A stretch of 40,429 bases of DNA from a bacterium (GTDB taxonomy: Bacteria; Sysuimicrobiota; Sysuimicrobiia; Sysuimicrobiales; Humicultoraceae), in assembly GCA_031082185.1 (NCBI GenBank), contig JAVHLI010000017.1:1-40429 (forward strand). The letters run 5' to 3'. Shown here piece after piece: positions 28,071 through 35,934 of the stretch. The notes below the pieces were generated by a model. It had not been told where the DNA came from. It made no database searches and was given only the letters and a program-made list of their open reading frames with translations. The stretch's first letter is position 1. Each line of letters begins with the position of its first letter. The translations under genes were made by a program, and so were the position numbers.

Positions 28071-29173
28071 GCCGTCACCTCGTGCAGGTTCTTGGGAAGC
28101 CGGGTGAGATTCTCGCACCCACCATCGGTCAACACCACCAGATCCTCTATGCGTACCCCGCCCCAACCGGGCAGGTATATCCCGGGCTCCACGGTCACCA
28201 CCGCGCCCGGTGCCAGCACCGCCGCCTCGCGCGGCGAGAGCGTTGGGCCCTCGTGCACGGCCAACCCGACGCCGTGGCCCAGGCCGTGACCGAACGCGTC
28301 GCCGTAGCCCGCGGCCTCGATGACCGATCGGCCCAATGCGTCGGCCTCGCGCCCGGTCATGCCCGGGCGCAACCCGGCCAGGGCCGCCCGCTGCGCGGCC
28401 AGCACGATGGCGTAGATCTCCCGGTGCCGGTCCGAGACCGGCCCGGTCACGACGGTGCGGGTGCAGTCCGAATGATAACCGTCTACGACAGCGCCGAAGT
28501 CCACGGTCACGAACTCGCCGGCGCCGATGATCCGATCCGAGGCAACGCCGTGCGGCAACGCAGACCGCGGACCCGATGCGACGATCAGGTCAAAGGGCAT
28601 CCGCTCCGAACCACGGCGCCGCAGGTTGTGCTCCAGCGCAACCGCCACCTCGTGCTCGGTGACGCCGGGCCGTATCGCGGGCAGCACTTCATGGAACGCC
28701 GCCTCCGCCACCTCCACCGCCCGGCGGATCGCCTCGATCTCCTCGGGCGACTTCTGCCAGCGGATCCGGTCCAGCCCCTCGACCGGTACTATCTCAATGG
28801 AATCTGCTGCCGCCTGCAGGCGCCGGAACGAGCCGATCGGCAGGTGCTCCTCCTCGATGGCGGCCCGCCGCGCTCCCAGCCGTCCCAGTACCCCGGCCGC
28901 CGCATCCAACAGCGGGCCGGTCGCCCGCTCAATGGCAAACCCGGGCGCCTGAGCCGCGGCCTGATCGTAATACCGAAAGTCCACCACCAGGTGCGCCCCG
29001 GCCATCGAGACAACGGCGATCCCGGCGGACCCTGCAAACCCCGAGACATAGGTCACGCTCTGGGGCCTGGTCAGGACGGCCGAGTCAAGGCCGGCGGACT
29101 CGAGCCGGGCCCGCAGGCGCGTCAGGCGCTCAATGTGGAGATCATCAGGAGCGGACGACACAAGCCGTAGCAT
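28067..29173 (-). CDS. Xaa-Pro aminopeptidase/dipeptidase (M24B family)
   Basis: A cytoplasmic metallopeptidase cutting before or after proline, about 368 residues. An N-terminal creatinase-like domain (ERLTRLRARLESAGLDS..., about 15-130) precedes the pita-bread domain. Metal ligands are seen in order: VTVDFGAVVDGYHSDCTRT (two Asp), GHGLGHGVGLAVHEGP (His), VTVEPGIYLPGWGG (Glu) and VRIEDLVVL (Glu). The start is uncertain: ATG 29173 is the best, but no ribosome site fits it; GTG 29161 and TTG 29197 are alternatives. It is coupled to efp, as in Bacillus (yqhT-efp). Confidence 0.9.
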   Translation of the reverse strand: MLRLVSSAPDDLHIERLTRLRARLESAGLDSAVLTRPQSVTYVSGFAGSAGIAVVSMAGAHLVVDFRYYDQAAAQAPGFAIERATGPLLDAAAGVLGRLGARRAAIEEEHLPIGSFRRLQAAADSIEIVPVEGLDRIRWQKSPEEIEAIRRAVEVAEAAFHEVLPAIRPGVTEHEVAVALEHNLRRRGSERMPFDLIVASGPRSALPHGVASDRIIGAGEFVTVDFGAVVDGYHSDCTRTVVTGPVSDRHREIYAIVLAAQRAALAGLRPGMTGREADALGRSVIEAAGYGDAFGHGLGHGVGLAVHEGPTLSPREAAVLAPGAVVTVEPGIYLPGWGGVRIEDLVVLTDGGCENLTRLPKNLHEVTA

Positions 29174-29219
29174 ACCGCAGGCGCGGGTTCCTTTCAATCA
29201 CCGCCTCTGCGGAACAGGC

Positions 29220-29247
29220 GAAGGGCGGGCCAGATGGCCCGCCCTTC
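29220..29247 (-). terminator. Strong hairpin after the lipoprotein gene (terminator-like)
   Basis: A perfect 12-base-pair stem, GAAGGGCGGGCC paired with GGCCCGCCCTTC around a 4-base loop, lies about 35 bases past the lipoprotein stop in the 108-base gap before the peptidase gene. There is no T-rich tract after it on the minus strand, so termination efficiency is doubtful; it could also protect the 3' end of the mRNA. Confidence 0.6.
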
Positions 29248-29281
29248 ACGCCTTGCCCGGCCCCGCGGATGCGGGATTGCC

Positions 29282-29674
29282 CTACGGCGGCGCGGGTAGA
29301 ATCGTGAACGTCCAGTAGCCGCTCCAGGCCGTGGGTGAGCTGGTAAACGTCGCGCCGACCCGCCACCGGAAGGTGTCGCCGCAGTACGGCAACTGCGCGT
29401 CCGTAACCGCCAGGGTCGTTGTCGGAGCCGCGATGGTCGCGTTGAAGACAATGGGGTAGGGCGCGGCGTTTGCCTCTATGTGCAGGATGTAGTTGATGAC
29501 GTTGGGCACGCCTCCCCACGTGAAAAGGTAGGCCTGCCCGGGGGCGGCGCACGCAAACGTGTGTCCGTTCGGTGGGGACACGAGTATTGGGGCGCCGCCG
29601 ATCGTCACGCCGCAACCCGCCACAGCGGCTACGAGGAGAACAACAAGCCCAGCACGGAGAGAAACCGCATTCAC
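29282..29674 (-). CDS. Small lipoprotein with a fibronectin-III-like domain
   Basis: A 130-residue secreted protein. GTG 29674 begins a signal peptide (SLRAGLVVLLVAAVAGCG) with a lipobox ending AGC, so Cys near residue 20 would be lipidated. The mature part has the layout of a single fn3/Ig-like strand sandwich: ILVSPPNGHTF, YLFTWGGVPNVINYILHIE, FRWRVGATF and WSGYWTFTIL. Two further Cys (FACAA, LPYCGD) could form a disulfide. I do not recognise a specific family. It is 61 bases downstream of the TPR gene, at the end of the pilus locus, so a surface role is possible. Confidence 0.65.
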   Translation of the reverse strand: MNAVSLRAGLVVLLVAAVAGCGVTIGGAPILVSPPNGHTFACAAPGQAYLFTWGGVPNVINYILHIEANAAPYPIVFNATIAAPTTTLAVTDAQLPYCGDTFRWRVGATFTSSPTAWSGYWTFTILPAPP

Positions 29675-29735
29675 GATGTGATCACCGCCTCCTGACCGAA
29701 TCCCGTCCAGATGTACTGCGCCGTGCCTGGCTACC

Positions 29736-30182
29736 CTACGGCCTGGGCGCTGCTCCAAACCACCCCGGCCGGGTCTGCTTGAGCAACCGCTGCGTTACCT
29801 CTTCGGCCTTGTCCAGCTCTCCCATCAACCAGTAGGCATCCGCCAGCGCCATGTAGGCCGCCAGCAGGCCCGGGTCGAGCTTGATCGCCTCCTGCAGCGG
29901 CGGCACCGCCTTAACCAGGTACCCCGATGCAAACGGGGCCGTGCCCGTCTGAGAAAGCCGGTAGCCGTACAGGAAGGCGTATCCCAGCCAGTAGTGTGCC
30001 CGGGCGTTGCGTGGGTTCGCGGCGATCGCCTGCTGGTAGGGCTGGATCGCCCGTGCGAATGCTGCCTCGTTCGCATACAACCGGGAAGTATCGAACGTCG
30101 GCAGGGCCTGCGCCTGTGCCGGCAGCCCCGCCATCAGCAGTGCAACGACTGCGAAAACCGTCGCGATCAGGCGCATCGTCAT
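29736..30182 (-). CDS. Exported tetratricopeptide-repeat protein
   Basis: A 148-residue protein with a signal peptide (RLIATVFAVVALLMAGLPAQA, cleavage after about residue 25). Helical repeats follow: FARAIQPYQQAIAANPRNARAHYWLG, then AVPPLQEAIKLDPGLLAAYM and ADAYWLMGELDKAEEVTQRL, which fit about three TPR units. It lies 4 bases after the pilQ stop and is probably in the same operon. A periplasmic scaffold, like PilF/PilW pilotins that help secretin assembly, is plausible, but it lacks a lipobox and this is inference. Confidence 0.75.
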   Translation of the reverse strand: MTMRLIATVFAVVALLMAGLPAQAQALPTFDTSRLYANEAAFARAIQPYQQAIAANPRNARAHYWLGYAFLYGYRLSQTGTAPFASGYLVKAVPPLQEAIKLDPGLLAAYMALADAYWLMGELDKAEEVTQRLLKQTRPGWFGAAPRP

Positions 30183-30186
30183 CTCA

Positions 30187-31893
30187 CTATGGCCGCGGGG
30201 TAACCGCCGGGGCCGCCGCTCCCTGAGGCGCGATGATGTGCGGGGTCACCACGAAGATGACCTCGGTTTCGCGCCGGTCCGTTAGCGTTGTCCGAAAGAG
30301 CGCACCCAGCACCGGGATGTCCCCAAGCAGCGGCACCTTCAGCACGCGCTTGCGCTCCTCCGCGCTGATCAGACCGGCCAGAATGATGGACTCCCCGCTG
30401 CGGACCGTCACCGTGGTGGTGGCCTTGCGGGTGGCAAGTCGCGGGACCGGGCCCGAACCCGTCTGGAGGAACTCGGTCACCGAGGAAACCTCGGGCTCGA
30501 CTTTGGTGGTCACCAATCCATCCCGATTGACCTTGGGGAGGATCTTGAGGATCACCCCGATCGGCTTGAAGGTGAAGGTCAGCCGCCCGGCAGAGTCAAT
30601 GGAGGGGATGGGAACCTCCTCGCCCAGGTTCACCTGGGCCTCGTTTCCATCCACCACCATAATGCGCGGAGCGGTAATCACGCGGGCCTTGCGCTGGGTC
30701 ACCAGAGCGTCCAAGGCAGCGTTGATCGTGAAGTTGGCTATCCCCAGGGTGATCTGGTTGGGGAATGTACCCACGATCTGGAGTATCGGTATGCTGGTCA
30801 ACCCCCAGTCGAGCCCTAGGTTGCGCAGGTCCGAGGTGCTGACGTCCACGACCCGCGTTTCAATCATCACCTGCGGCAACTGGATGTCGAGGCCGGCCAG
30901 CACCTTGCGGACCTCCTCGTGCTGGGCCACGGTCCCTACCACGACAAGCGCGTTTACTCGGGCGTCGTGGGTGACCAGGATCCCCTTGATGGACGCACCT
31001 ATGGCCTTGGCCACGTCCTCGGCCTTCCCGAATCCTACAGGATAGGTGATTGCTTCGGGCGCTTCAGGCGGCGGGGCGAGCTTCTCCGCGGCCATGACTA
31101 TCAGGTTCCGGCCGATTCGGCGGAAGCCCAGGTTGTTGGCCTCCAGGATGAAGCGCAGTGACTCATCGCAGGTCAGGTCTACGAGACGGACGGTGACCTG
31201 CCCCTTCACCGAGGCATCGGTCACGATGTTCATGTTGCAGACCTTTGCCAAGGCGGTCAGCACATCGGCCAGCTCGGTATTGCGGAACTCGAGCGTGATC
31301 CGTCCCGGTGTGACCGCGGATGGAGCTGCAGGCGGCACAGCGGGCGCCGGTGGCGGCACAGCAGGCGGCGGCGGTGGAGGCGGAGCCTGCGCCACAGGTG
31401 CCGGCGCCATCGGCGGGGCTGCCGGTCGCAACGCGCCAGGTGCTCCCGCTGAGGCAGCCGTCCTCCCTCCGGCGAACTTCGCCACCAGCACGCCAGGGCT
31501 GCTGGTTGCCAGCGTGAAGGACACGGCGGCCGTCAGATCCACGGCGACCCGCGTCACAGGCGGCCGATCCTGGAACTGACCGATCCGAACGCGCACAACC
31601 GCGCCGCGGTCCACATCCAGTAGCTGCGGTACGGCCTGGTCGAGCACGGCGCCCGGCAGATCAATCACGAGCCGGGGCGGCGAGGACAGTTGCAGCGTCC
31701 GGTAGGTCAGCGCGCCGGTGCCGACGACAGCAAGCTGGACCGTGTCGCCGAACACCTTGACCGCGACCTGAGTAATACGCACGGGAGGTGCCTGTGGCGC
31801 CGCGGGCGTGGATGGAACCAGTGCGAGCGCCAGAACTATGGCAAGCCCCGTAAGGATCCTAGGAGATGCTCGACGGTGCAGTCGCGGCGACAT
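30187..31893 (-). CDS. pilQ: Type IV pilus secretin PilQ
   Basis: A 568-residue outer-membrane channel subunit. After a signal peptide (to about residue 33) comes an AMIN-like domain (about 38-130, peptidoglycan contact), a Pro/Ala linker (about 145-195), an STN domain (ITLEFRNTELADVLTALAK, about 198-265), a secretin N1 repeat (ITYPVGFGKAEDVAKAIG) and the secretin core (VMIETRVVDVSTSD to EVIFVVTPHII). The core includes GEEVPIPSID and VPLLGDIPVLGALFR, family hallmarks. It starts inside the end of pilP (35-base overlap). Its presence implies an outer membrane. Confidence 0.95.
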   Translation of the reverse strand: MSPRLHRRASPRILTGLAIVLALALVPSTPAAPQAPPVRITQVAVKVFGDTVQLAVVGTGALTYRTLQLSSPPRLVIDLPGAVLDQAVPQLLDVDRGAVVRVRIGQFQDRPPVTRVAVDLTAAVSFTLATSSPGVLVAKFAGGRTAASAGAPGALRPAAPPMAPAPVAQAPPPPPPPAVPPPAPAVPPAAPSAVTPGRITLEFRNTELADVLTALAKVCNMNIVTDASVKGQVTVRLVDLTCDESLRFILEANNLGFRRIGRNLIVMAAEKLAPPPEAPEAITYPVGFGKAEDVAKAIGASIKGILVTHDARVNALVVVGTVAQHEEVRKVLAGLDIQLPQVMIETRVVDVSTSDLRNLGLDWGLTSIPILQIVGTFPNQITLGIANFTINAALDALVTQRKARVITAPRIMVVDGNEAQVNLGEEVPIPSIDSAGRLTFTFKPIGVILKILPKVNRDGLVTTKVEPEVSSVTEFLQTGSGPVPRLATRKATTTVTVRSGESIILAGLISAEERKRVLKVPLLGDIPVLGALFRTTLTDRRETEVIFVVTPHIIAPQGAAAPAVTPRP

Positions 31894-32512
31894 GCCGGTG
31901 GCTCACTCCCCCCATCTTAAGTTCAAAACGTTCCCCGTCCTGCTCGAGGATGACCAGCCGTTTGGCGATATCGACCACCGTCACACGGATCTTGTCCAGG
32001 ATAACGTCTCCCCGGGACACGATGTAGGTCTTGTCGCCGAGCTTGATGATGGCCGTGCCCGAGCCGTCGCCAAGCATGCCGACGAGCTCGGCGGTACTGG
32101 CTTCCTTGGGCGGCGGTGCTGGGCCTGGCGCAGCTCCGGGCTGCTCCGGGGTCTGGCCCGGAAACAGCGGGGGTGGTAGCGGCGCCGGTGGAGGCACCGG
32201 ACCAGGCCTCTCACCCGCTGCGCCCGTCTCGGAGCGCACCAGCGGCGCAAAGGGATCCGGCCGACCGGCATCCACGGGCCCAGCCACCACGCGCGGCGAT
32301 GGCGTCGGCGCTGGGGCCGGCGTCGGTACCGGCTGCGCGGCCTGGGGTGCGGACGGGGTTGCCACCGCGACCGGCACCGCGGGCGTAACCACAGGAGTTG
32401 TCGGCGGAGGCGGAGGCGCGGTCAGAGCCAGGACGATGCCGCCCACGACCCCAACCACGAGCGCGACCGCAACTACTGGATGCGCGCGGAGATACTCTAT
32501 CACCCTGCGCAT
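31859..32512 (-). CDS. pilP: PilP-like pilus assembly protein
   Basis: A 217-residue inner-membrane-anchored periplasmic protein. One N-terminal helix (VVAVALVVGVVGGIVLAL) is followed by a long Pro/Ala/Val-rich spacer, the motif GRPDPFAPL common to PilP/GspC-type proteins, and a small C-terminal beta domain (AELVGMLGDGSGTAIIKLGDKTYIV..., GDVILDKIRVTVVD) like the PilP homology domain that contacts PilQ. ATG 32512 is used because GGAGGG precedes it by 4-5 bases; ATG 32524 is possible. Assigned to PilP by context and domain shape rather than strong motif identity. Confidence 0.8.
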   Translation of the reverse strand: MRRVIEYLRAHPVVAVALVVGVVGGIVLALTAPPPPPTTPVVTPAVPVAVATPSAPQAAQPVPTPAPAPTPSPRVVAGPVDAGRPDPFAPLVRSETGAAGERPGPVPPPAPLPPPLFPGQTPEQPGAAPGPAPPPKEASTAELVGMLGDGSGTAIIKLGDKTYIVSRGDVILDKIRVTVVDIAKRLVILEQDGERFELKMGGVSHRHVAATAPSSIS

Positions 32513-32609
32513 GAAGCCCTCCATGCTATGTCTGAGTCTGAGAGAGTACACCAGAGCCCCGGCAGGCTCCCCGCGCCCTCAAACAACCCGTTCTTCAACA
32601 GAGTGCCCC

Positions 32610-32643
32610 AAACTCCTGCTGGATAGACCCGCAGAGTTCCTGC
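32610..32643 (-). repeat. Two direct copies of a GCAGGA element upstream of pilP
   Basis: In the 161-base gap between pilD and pilP (32513-32673), the minus strand carries GCAGGAACTC (starting at 32643) and GCAGGAGTTT (starting at 32619), 24 bases apart, the second followed by CTCTGTTGAAGAACG. The gap contains no supported gene; a 25-codon frame from 32656 has no ribosome site. Confidence 0.5.
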
Positions 32644-32673
32644 AATTCTCCCCCATGGATCCCAACCCGGGGC

Positions 32674-33444
32674 CTACGGCCAGTACCATGCCATGATCGC
32701 CTCGCCCCAGAACAGGGCGGCGAGCGCCCCAACCGCCAGCCACGGCCCGAACGGTATGGCATCCTTGCGCCCCCGCAGGCGCAGCGCCAGCAACCCGATG
32801 CCCACCGCCCCTCCGGCTATGAAGCCGAGAAAGAGGGCAACCGCCACGCCCGGCCATCCCAGGAACGCGCCGATCAGCGCTGCCAGCTTGATGTCGCCGC
32901 CCCCCATTCCGCCCCGGCTCAGGACGACTATCGCGGCTATGAGCGCGCCGGCGCCGGCAGCGGCCAGTAGCGCGGGAACTACCCGGCCCTGGACGGCCGA
33001 GAGCAACAGGCCCGCGGCTATGCCCGGATAGGTGAGGCGGTTGAGAATCAGCTGGTGATCGAGATCAATGAACGTAATCACAACCATCAGGAAAGCGAAC
33101 ACCAGGCCTGCCAGTCGTGGCAGAGGGCCGGTGAAAGCGCACCACACCGCCACCGCCAAGATGGCCATCAGAACCTCAACGAGAGGGTACCGCGCGGAGA
33201 TCCTGCCGTCGCAGCTCCGGCAGCGGCCGCGCAGCAGCAGGTAGCTGAGCACCGGTACGTTGTCCTTAGCGCGGATCGGGGCCTGGCAGTGGGGGCACCG
33301 CGACCCTGGGTAGACTATTGAGACCTCAAGGGGCAGACGGTGGATCACTACGTTGGCGAAGCTCCCAAGGATCGCCCCGAAGGCAGCCACCACGGCCATC
33401 TCAGCGCCGCCCAGGCCCGCGGCGCCGAGCCCCCAGGCGCTCAT
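32674..33444 (-). CDS. pilD: Prepilin peptidase/methyltransferase PilD
   Basis: A 256-residue polytopic inner-membrane aspartic protease that cleaves and N-methylates prepilins. The N-terminal GAILGSFANVVIHRLP is followed by two CxxC zinc pairs (CPHC and CRSC, about 50-75) and membrane helices with the two catalytic Asp in ITFIDLDHQ and GGGDIKLAALIG. ATG 33444 has a GGAG site 7 bases upstream; the longer frame to 33597 overlaps the divergent gene and is rejected. Its expected substrates include the GspH-like protein at 37706-38230. Confidence 0.94.
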   Translation of the reverse strand: MSAWGLGAAGLGGAEMAVVAAFGAILGSFANVVIHRLPLEVSIVYPGSRCPHCQAPIRAKDNVPVLSYLLLRGRCRSCDGRISARYPLVEVLMAILAVAVWCAFTGPLPRLAGLVFAFLMVVITFIDLDHQLILNRLTYPGIAAGLLLSAVQGRVVPALLAAAGAGALIAAIVVLSRGGMGGGDIKLAALIGAFLGWPGVAVALFLGFIAGGAVGIGLLALRLRGRKDAIPFGPWLAVGALAALFWGEAIMAWYWP

Positions 33445-33581
33445 GCGCGCGCTCCGGCACCCGGCCGGCCCGTGCGCCCGCGGGGCAGGAATCCGCGCCG
33501 TCGCGCCGAATACATACATGATCGGGGAAACTGCTGCCGCGTCCTGACGATGTGGCGGCCTCGGGATGGGGGGCACACGCG

Positions 33582-34280
33582 ATGGCTCGTGGAGCATGGA
33601 TGATCGTGACCGCTGTCATCCTCGGACTGGCCCTGCCGGTCATCGCCCAACAGCCGGCTGCGGTGCCGCCGGTGCTCATCGTTCCCGGGCAGAGCATCGC
33701 CGGCGTTGCGCTGGGGCGCACCGTGTCGGCGACTCTCGGCCGCCTCGGTCAACCGGCCGACATGCGAACCCTTCGCGACGGCGCGCTCTACACGTTCCCG
33801 CGATACGGGCTCAACATGTACGCCGCAGACGGCGCGGTCCGAGCGGTCTCCACTACCAACAGCCTGCTGCGCACCGTCGAGGGCATCGCGCTGGGATCCA
33901 ACGTGGCCGAGGTGCGTCGCGTCTTTGGCCAGCAGTTCACGGACGCCGTGGTAGAGGGCCTGATGGGCATCGCCTACGACCAGCACGGCATCGCCTTCGG
34001 CCTGGACGGCGTGGTGGTCTCGGTCATCATCGTCTACCCACCGCGCACTGCTGCCGCGCCACCGGCCGCAGCTCCGGCCCTTGCCTCCCCACCTGCCCAG
34101 ATAGACCTCGCGCTCACCTCGCTGCCGCGCGTCGAGAACCTCAAACCATTCTCTCCTGAGACCCAGTACATGTCCGTGGCAGGATTCCTCAGGTACGTTG
34201 TGTACCATCAGACCGGGCTTTGGCTGACCCAGAACGAGGCCTCCCGGATGCTCCAGGAGCAGCTCCGGACGCGGCTGTAA
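33582..34280 (+). CDS. Exported protein with two tandem beta repeats, function unknown
   Basis: A protein of about 232 residues on the opposite strand to the pilus genes. A signal peptide (ARGAWMIVTAVILGLALPVIA) precedes two related units: GQSIAGVALGRTVSATLGRLG...GLNMYAADGAVRAVSTTN and VEGIALGSNVAEVRRVFG...GIAFGLDGVVVSVIIVYPP. Each has the order G-S-xxxV-xxxLG, then a Y/G-rich strand and a hydrophobic strand, as in BamE/SmpA-like or copper-amine-oxidase-neighbour domains. An Ala/Pro linker and a helical tail follow. ATG 33582 keeps a positively charged signal n-region; ATG 33600 has a better ribosome site. Its end is 8 bases from the convergent GGDEF gene. Family not recognised. Confidence 0.7.
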   Translation: MARGAWMIVTAVILGLALPVIAQQPAAVPPVLIVPGQSIAGVALGRTVSATLGRLGQPADMRTLRDGALYTFPRYGLNMYAADGAVRAVSTTNSLLRTVEGIALGSNVAEVRRVFGQQFTDAVVEGLMGIAYDQHGIAFGLDGVVVSVIIVYPPRTAAAPPAAAPALASPPAQIDLALTSLPRVENLKPFSPETQYMSVAGFLRYVVYHQTGLWLTQNEASRMLQEQLRTRL

Positions 34281-34288
34281 AGCCCGAA

Positions 34289-35290
34289 TCACAGCGGCTT
34301 GTCCCCTGGTTGTGCTGCGCCCTCGGCACATATGGTAACGTCGCCCCCAAGCATCTGCGCCCGATCGCGGGCACGGCGGACAGACAGCAGCAGCTCGCGG
34401 GCAGTGCTGCCGTGATCCGGGTGGCTGCCCACGCCGACCGACGCCGTCAGCGACCGCCAGTCGGCGACCGGAGCACCCTGCGGCACGGGTAACTTGCCCA
34501 CCGCCAGCCGCAGGCGTTCGGCCACGGCGGTGGCTGGCTCCAGTGGCGTCTCCGGCATTGCGATGCTGAACTCGGCCTTATCATCCGTTCGCGCTCTGAT
34601 GTCCACGTCGCGGGTCAACGCCCGAAGCTCATCCGCAACCGATCTCAGGGTCGCGTCCGCTCCCACGGCGCCGTACCGATCGCGCAGTCCCGCGAAGTCG
34701 TCAATGTCCACCACCACCAGTGAGAACGCCCGGTGATACCTCGCCGCCCGTTTCACCTCCACCGCCAGGTGCTCGTCGAAGTACCGGCCGGTGAAGAAAT
34801 CGGTCGCCTCGTCCTGCACCGCCTCGTCCACCAGCGCCCGCTGCAGGTCCTGCATCTCCTTCTGTTGTGCCGCGGTCCGCTCTTCGGACAGGTGGTTGAA
34901 GAACGCCACGAACTCCACGATCGTGAAATCGGTGGCCTCGGTCAGGTTCCGATAGAGAACGCGCCGATCCTCACCACCGGGCACAAGCTGCTCACACAGA
35001 TCCTTAGTGATGTCGCGAAAGGCCACAAACCCCTGAACCACCTCCGCGGCGCCAAAGCCCATGCTGAAGCGCAGCGCGGCCTCGCGGTGCACGAACTCGC
35101 GCAGCCGGACGGGATCGTCTGAGTCAAGATAGGAAACCAGCTCGGCGAGGTAGGCACGGCCCAGCCGCCGTAGCTCTTCGAGCGGCCGATAAACATAGGC
35201 CGACGGACGCATGCGCGAGAGCGCGGAGGCCCACGCGATGGCAATACGATCTTGCTCGCTGTCGAGCAGGCTGGACAGGTGCCGCGCCAC
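34289..35290 (-). CDS. Degenerate GGDEF-domain protein
   Basis: A 333-residue protein. The N-terminal helical domain (about 1-135, RLREFVHREAALRFSMGFG, FVAFRDITKDL) resembles RsbR/globin-like sensor domains, a coiled stretch follows (EERTAAQQKEMQDL), then a GGDEF domain (about 162-325) recognisable by DFFTGRYFDEHLAVEV, FSLVVVDIDDFAGLRDRYG and SLTASVGVGSHP. The signature itself reads DDKAEF (236-241) instead of GGDEF/GGEEF, so diguanylate cyclase activity is unlikely. It follows pilO by 26 bases in the pilM-N-O operon and may regulate the pilus, perhaps by binding a nucleotide or a partner. Function inferred from position. Confidence 0.85.
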   Translation of the reverse strand: MARHLSSLLDSEQDRIAIAWASALSRMRPSAYVYRPLEELRRLGRAYLAELVSYLDSDDPVRLREFVHREAALRFSMGFGAAEVVQGFVAFRDITKDLCEQLVPGGEDRRVLYRNLTEATDFTIVEFVAFFNHLSEERTAAQQKEMQDLQRALVDEAVQDEATDFFTGRYFDEHLAVEVKRAARYHRAFSLVVVDIDDFAGLRDRYGAVGADATLRSVADELRALTRDVDIRARTDDKAEFSIAMPETPLEPATAVAERLRLAVGKLPVPQGAPVADWRSLTASVGVGSHPDHGSTARELLLSVRRARDRAQMLGGDVTICAEGAAQPGDKPL

Positions 35291-35316
35291 CGTGGAACCC
35301 TCCGACGGTGCGGCTT

Positions 35317-35934
35317 CTACGGCTGCGCCCCGACCTCTCGGCGAAGAATAAACGTGTTGGCCGCCAGGGTGACCTTGAGTCTGGGCATCTCCCCGGGGCT
35401 GACCGCCACCTGCGTCAGGACGATGAACCTGGGAAAGTCCTCCAGCCGGCCCATGAAGGCCATCAGGTCGGCGTAGGTGCCATCAAACGCCAGGTCCAGC
35501 CTGAAGAGCTGATAGCGGGGCGGGCCCGCCGTGACGGCAGGCTTCTTCCCGGGCCCGGCCGCGGCGCCCGCCGCTTCTCCGGCCGGTCCGGCCTGGGTGG
35601 CGCCCGGCCGCAGCAGGCTCAGCCGGATGCCGAGTTCAGAGGCCACGCCCTGGAGCTGGCGGATCAAGCGCGGAATCTCGCGCTCGGGCGGCAGCTTGGC
35701 CTCAATCAGCCGGATGCGTTCGGCCAGAGCGTTGTACTCGCGCTCCTTGGCCTCGCGGGTCTCAACAAGGGTCTTCAGCCGCACTACCTCGGCGCGGCGG
35801 ACGTCCCGTTCCTTGACCAGATCGGCGTAGCGCGCCGCCGCCGGCGTGTAGACAAACAGGTAGAAAACCGTGACCACGGCGGCCACCAGCACGAGGACCA
35901 GCATCATCCGCTCGCGCGGGCTCAACCCTCTCAC
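35317..35934 (-). CDS. pilO: Type IV pilus inner-membrane alignment protein PilO
   Basis: A 205-residue bitopic protein: cytoplasmic tip, one helix (MMLVLVLVAAVVTVFYLFVY), a coiled coil (about 35-85, EVVRLKTLVETREAKEREYN), then a periplasmic ferredoxin-like domain with IPRLIRQLQGVASELGI and YQLFRLDLAFDGTYADLMAFMGRLEDFPRFI, the standard PilO segment. An Ala/Gly-rich insert lies at about 115-140. ATG at 35934 overlaps the pilN stop by 4 bases. Confidence 0.92.
   Translation of the reverse strand: MRGLSPRERMMLVLVLVAAVVTVFYLFVYTPAAARYADLVKERDVRRAEVVRLKTLVETREAKEREYNALAERIRLIEAKLPPEREIPRLIRQLQGVASELGIRLSLLRPGATQAGPAGEAAGAAAGPGKKPAVTAGPPRYQLFRLDLAFDGTYADLMAFMGRLEDFPRFIVLTQVAVSPGEMPRLKVTLAANTFILRREVGAQP

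Noticed and set aside
32582-32656. A 25-codon peptide gene on the minus strand between pilD and pilP
   Set aside because: No ribosome site, no recognisable sequence, and it coincides with the GCAGGA repeat element.
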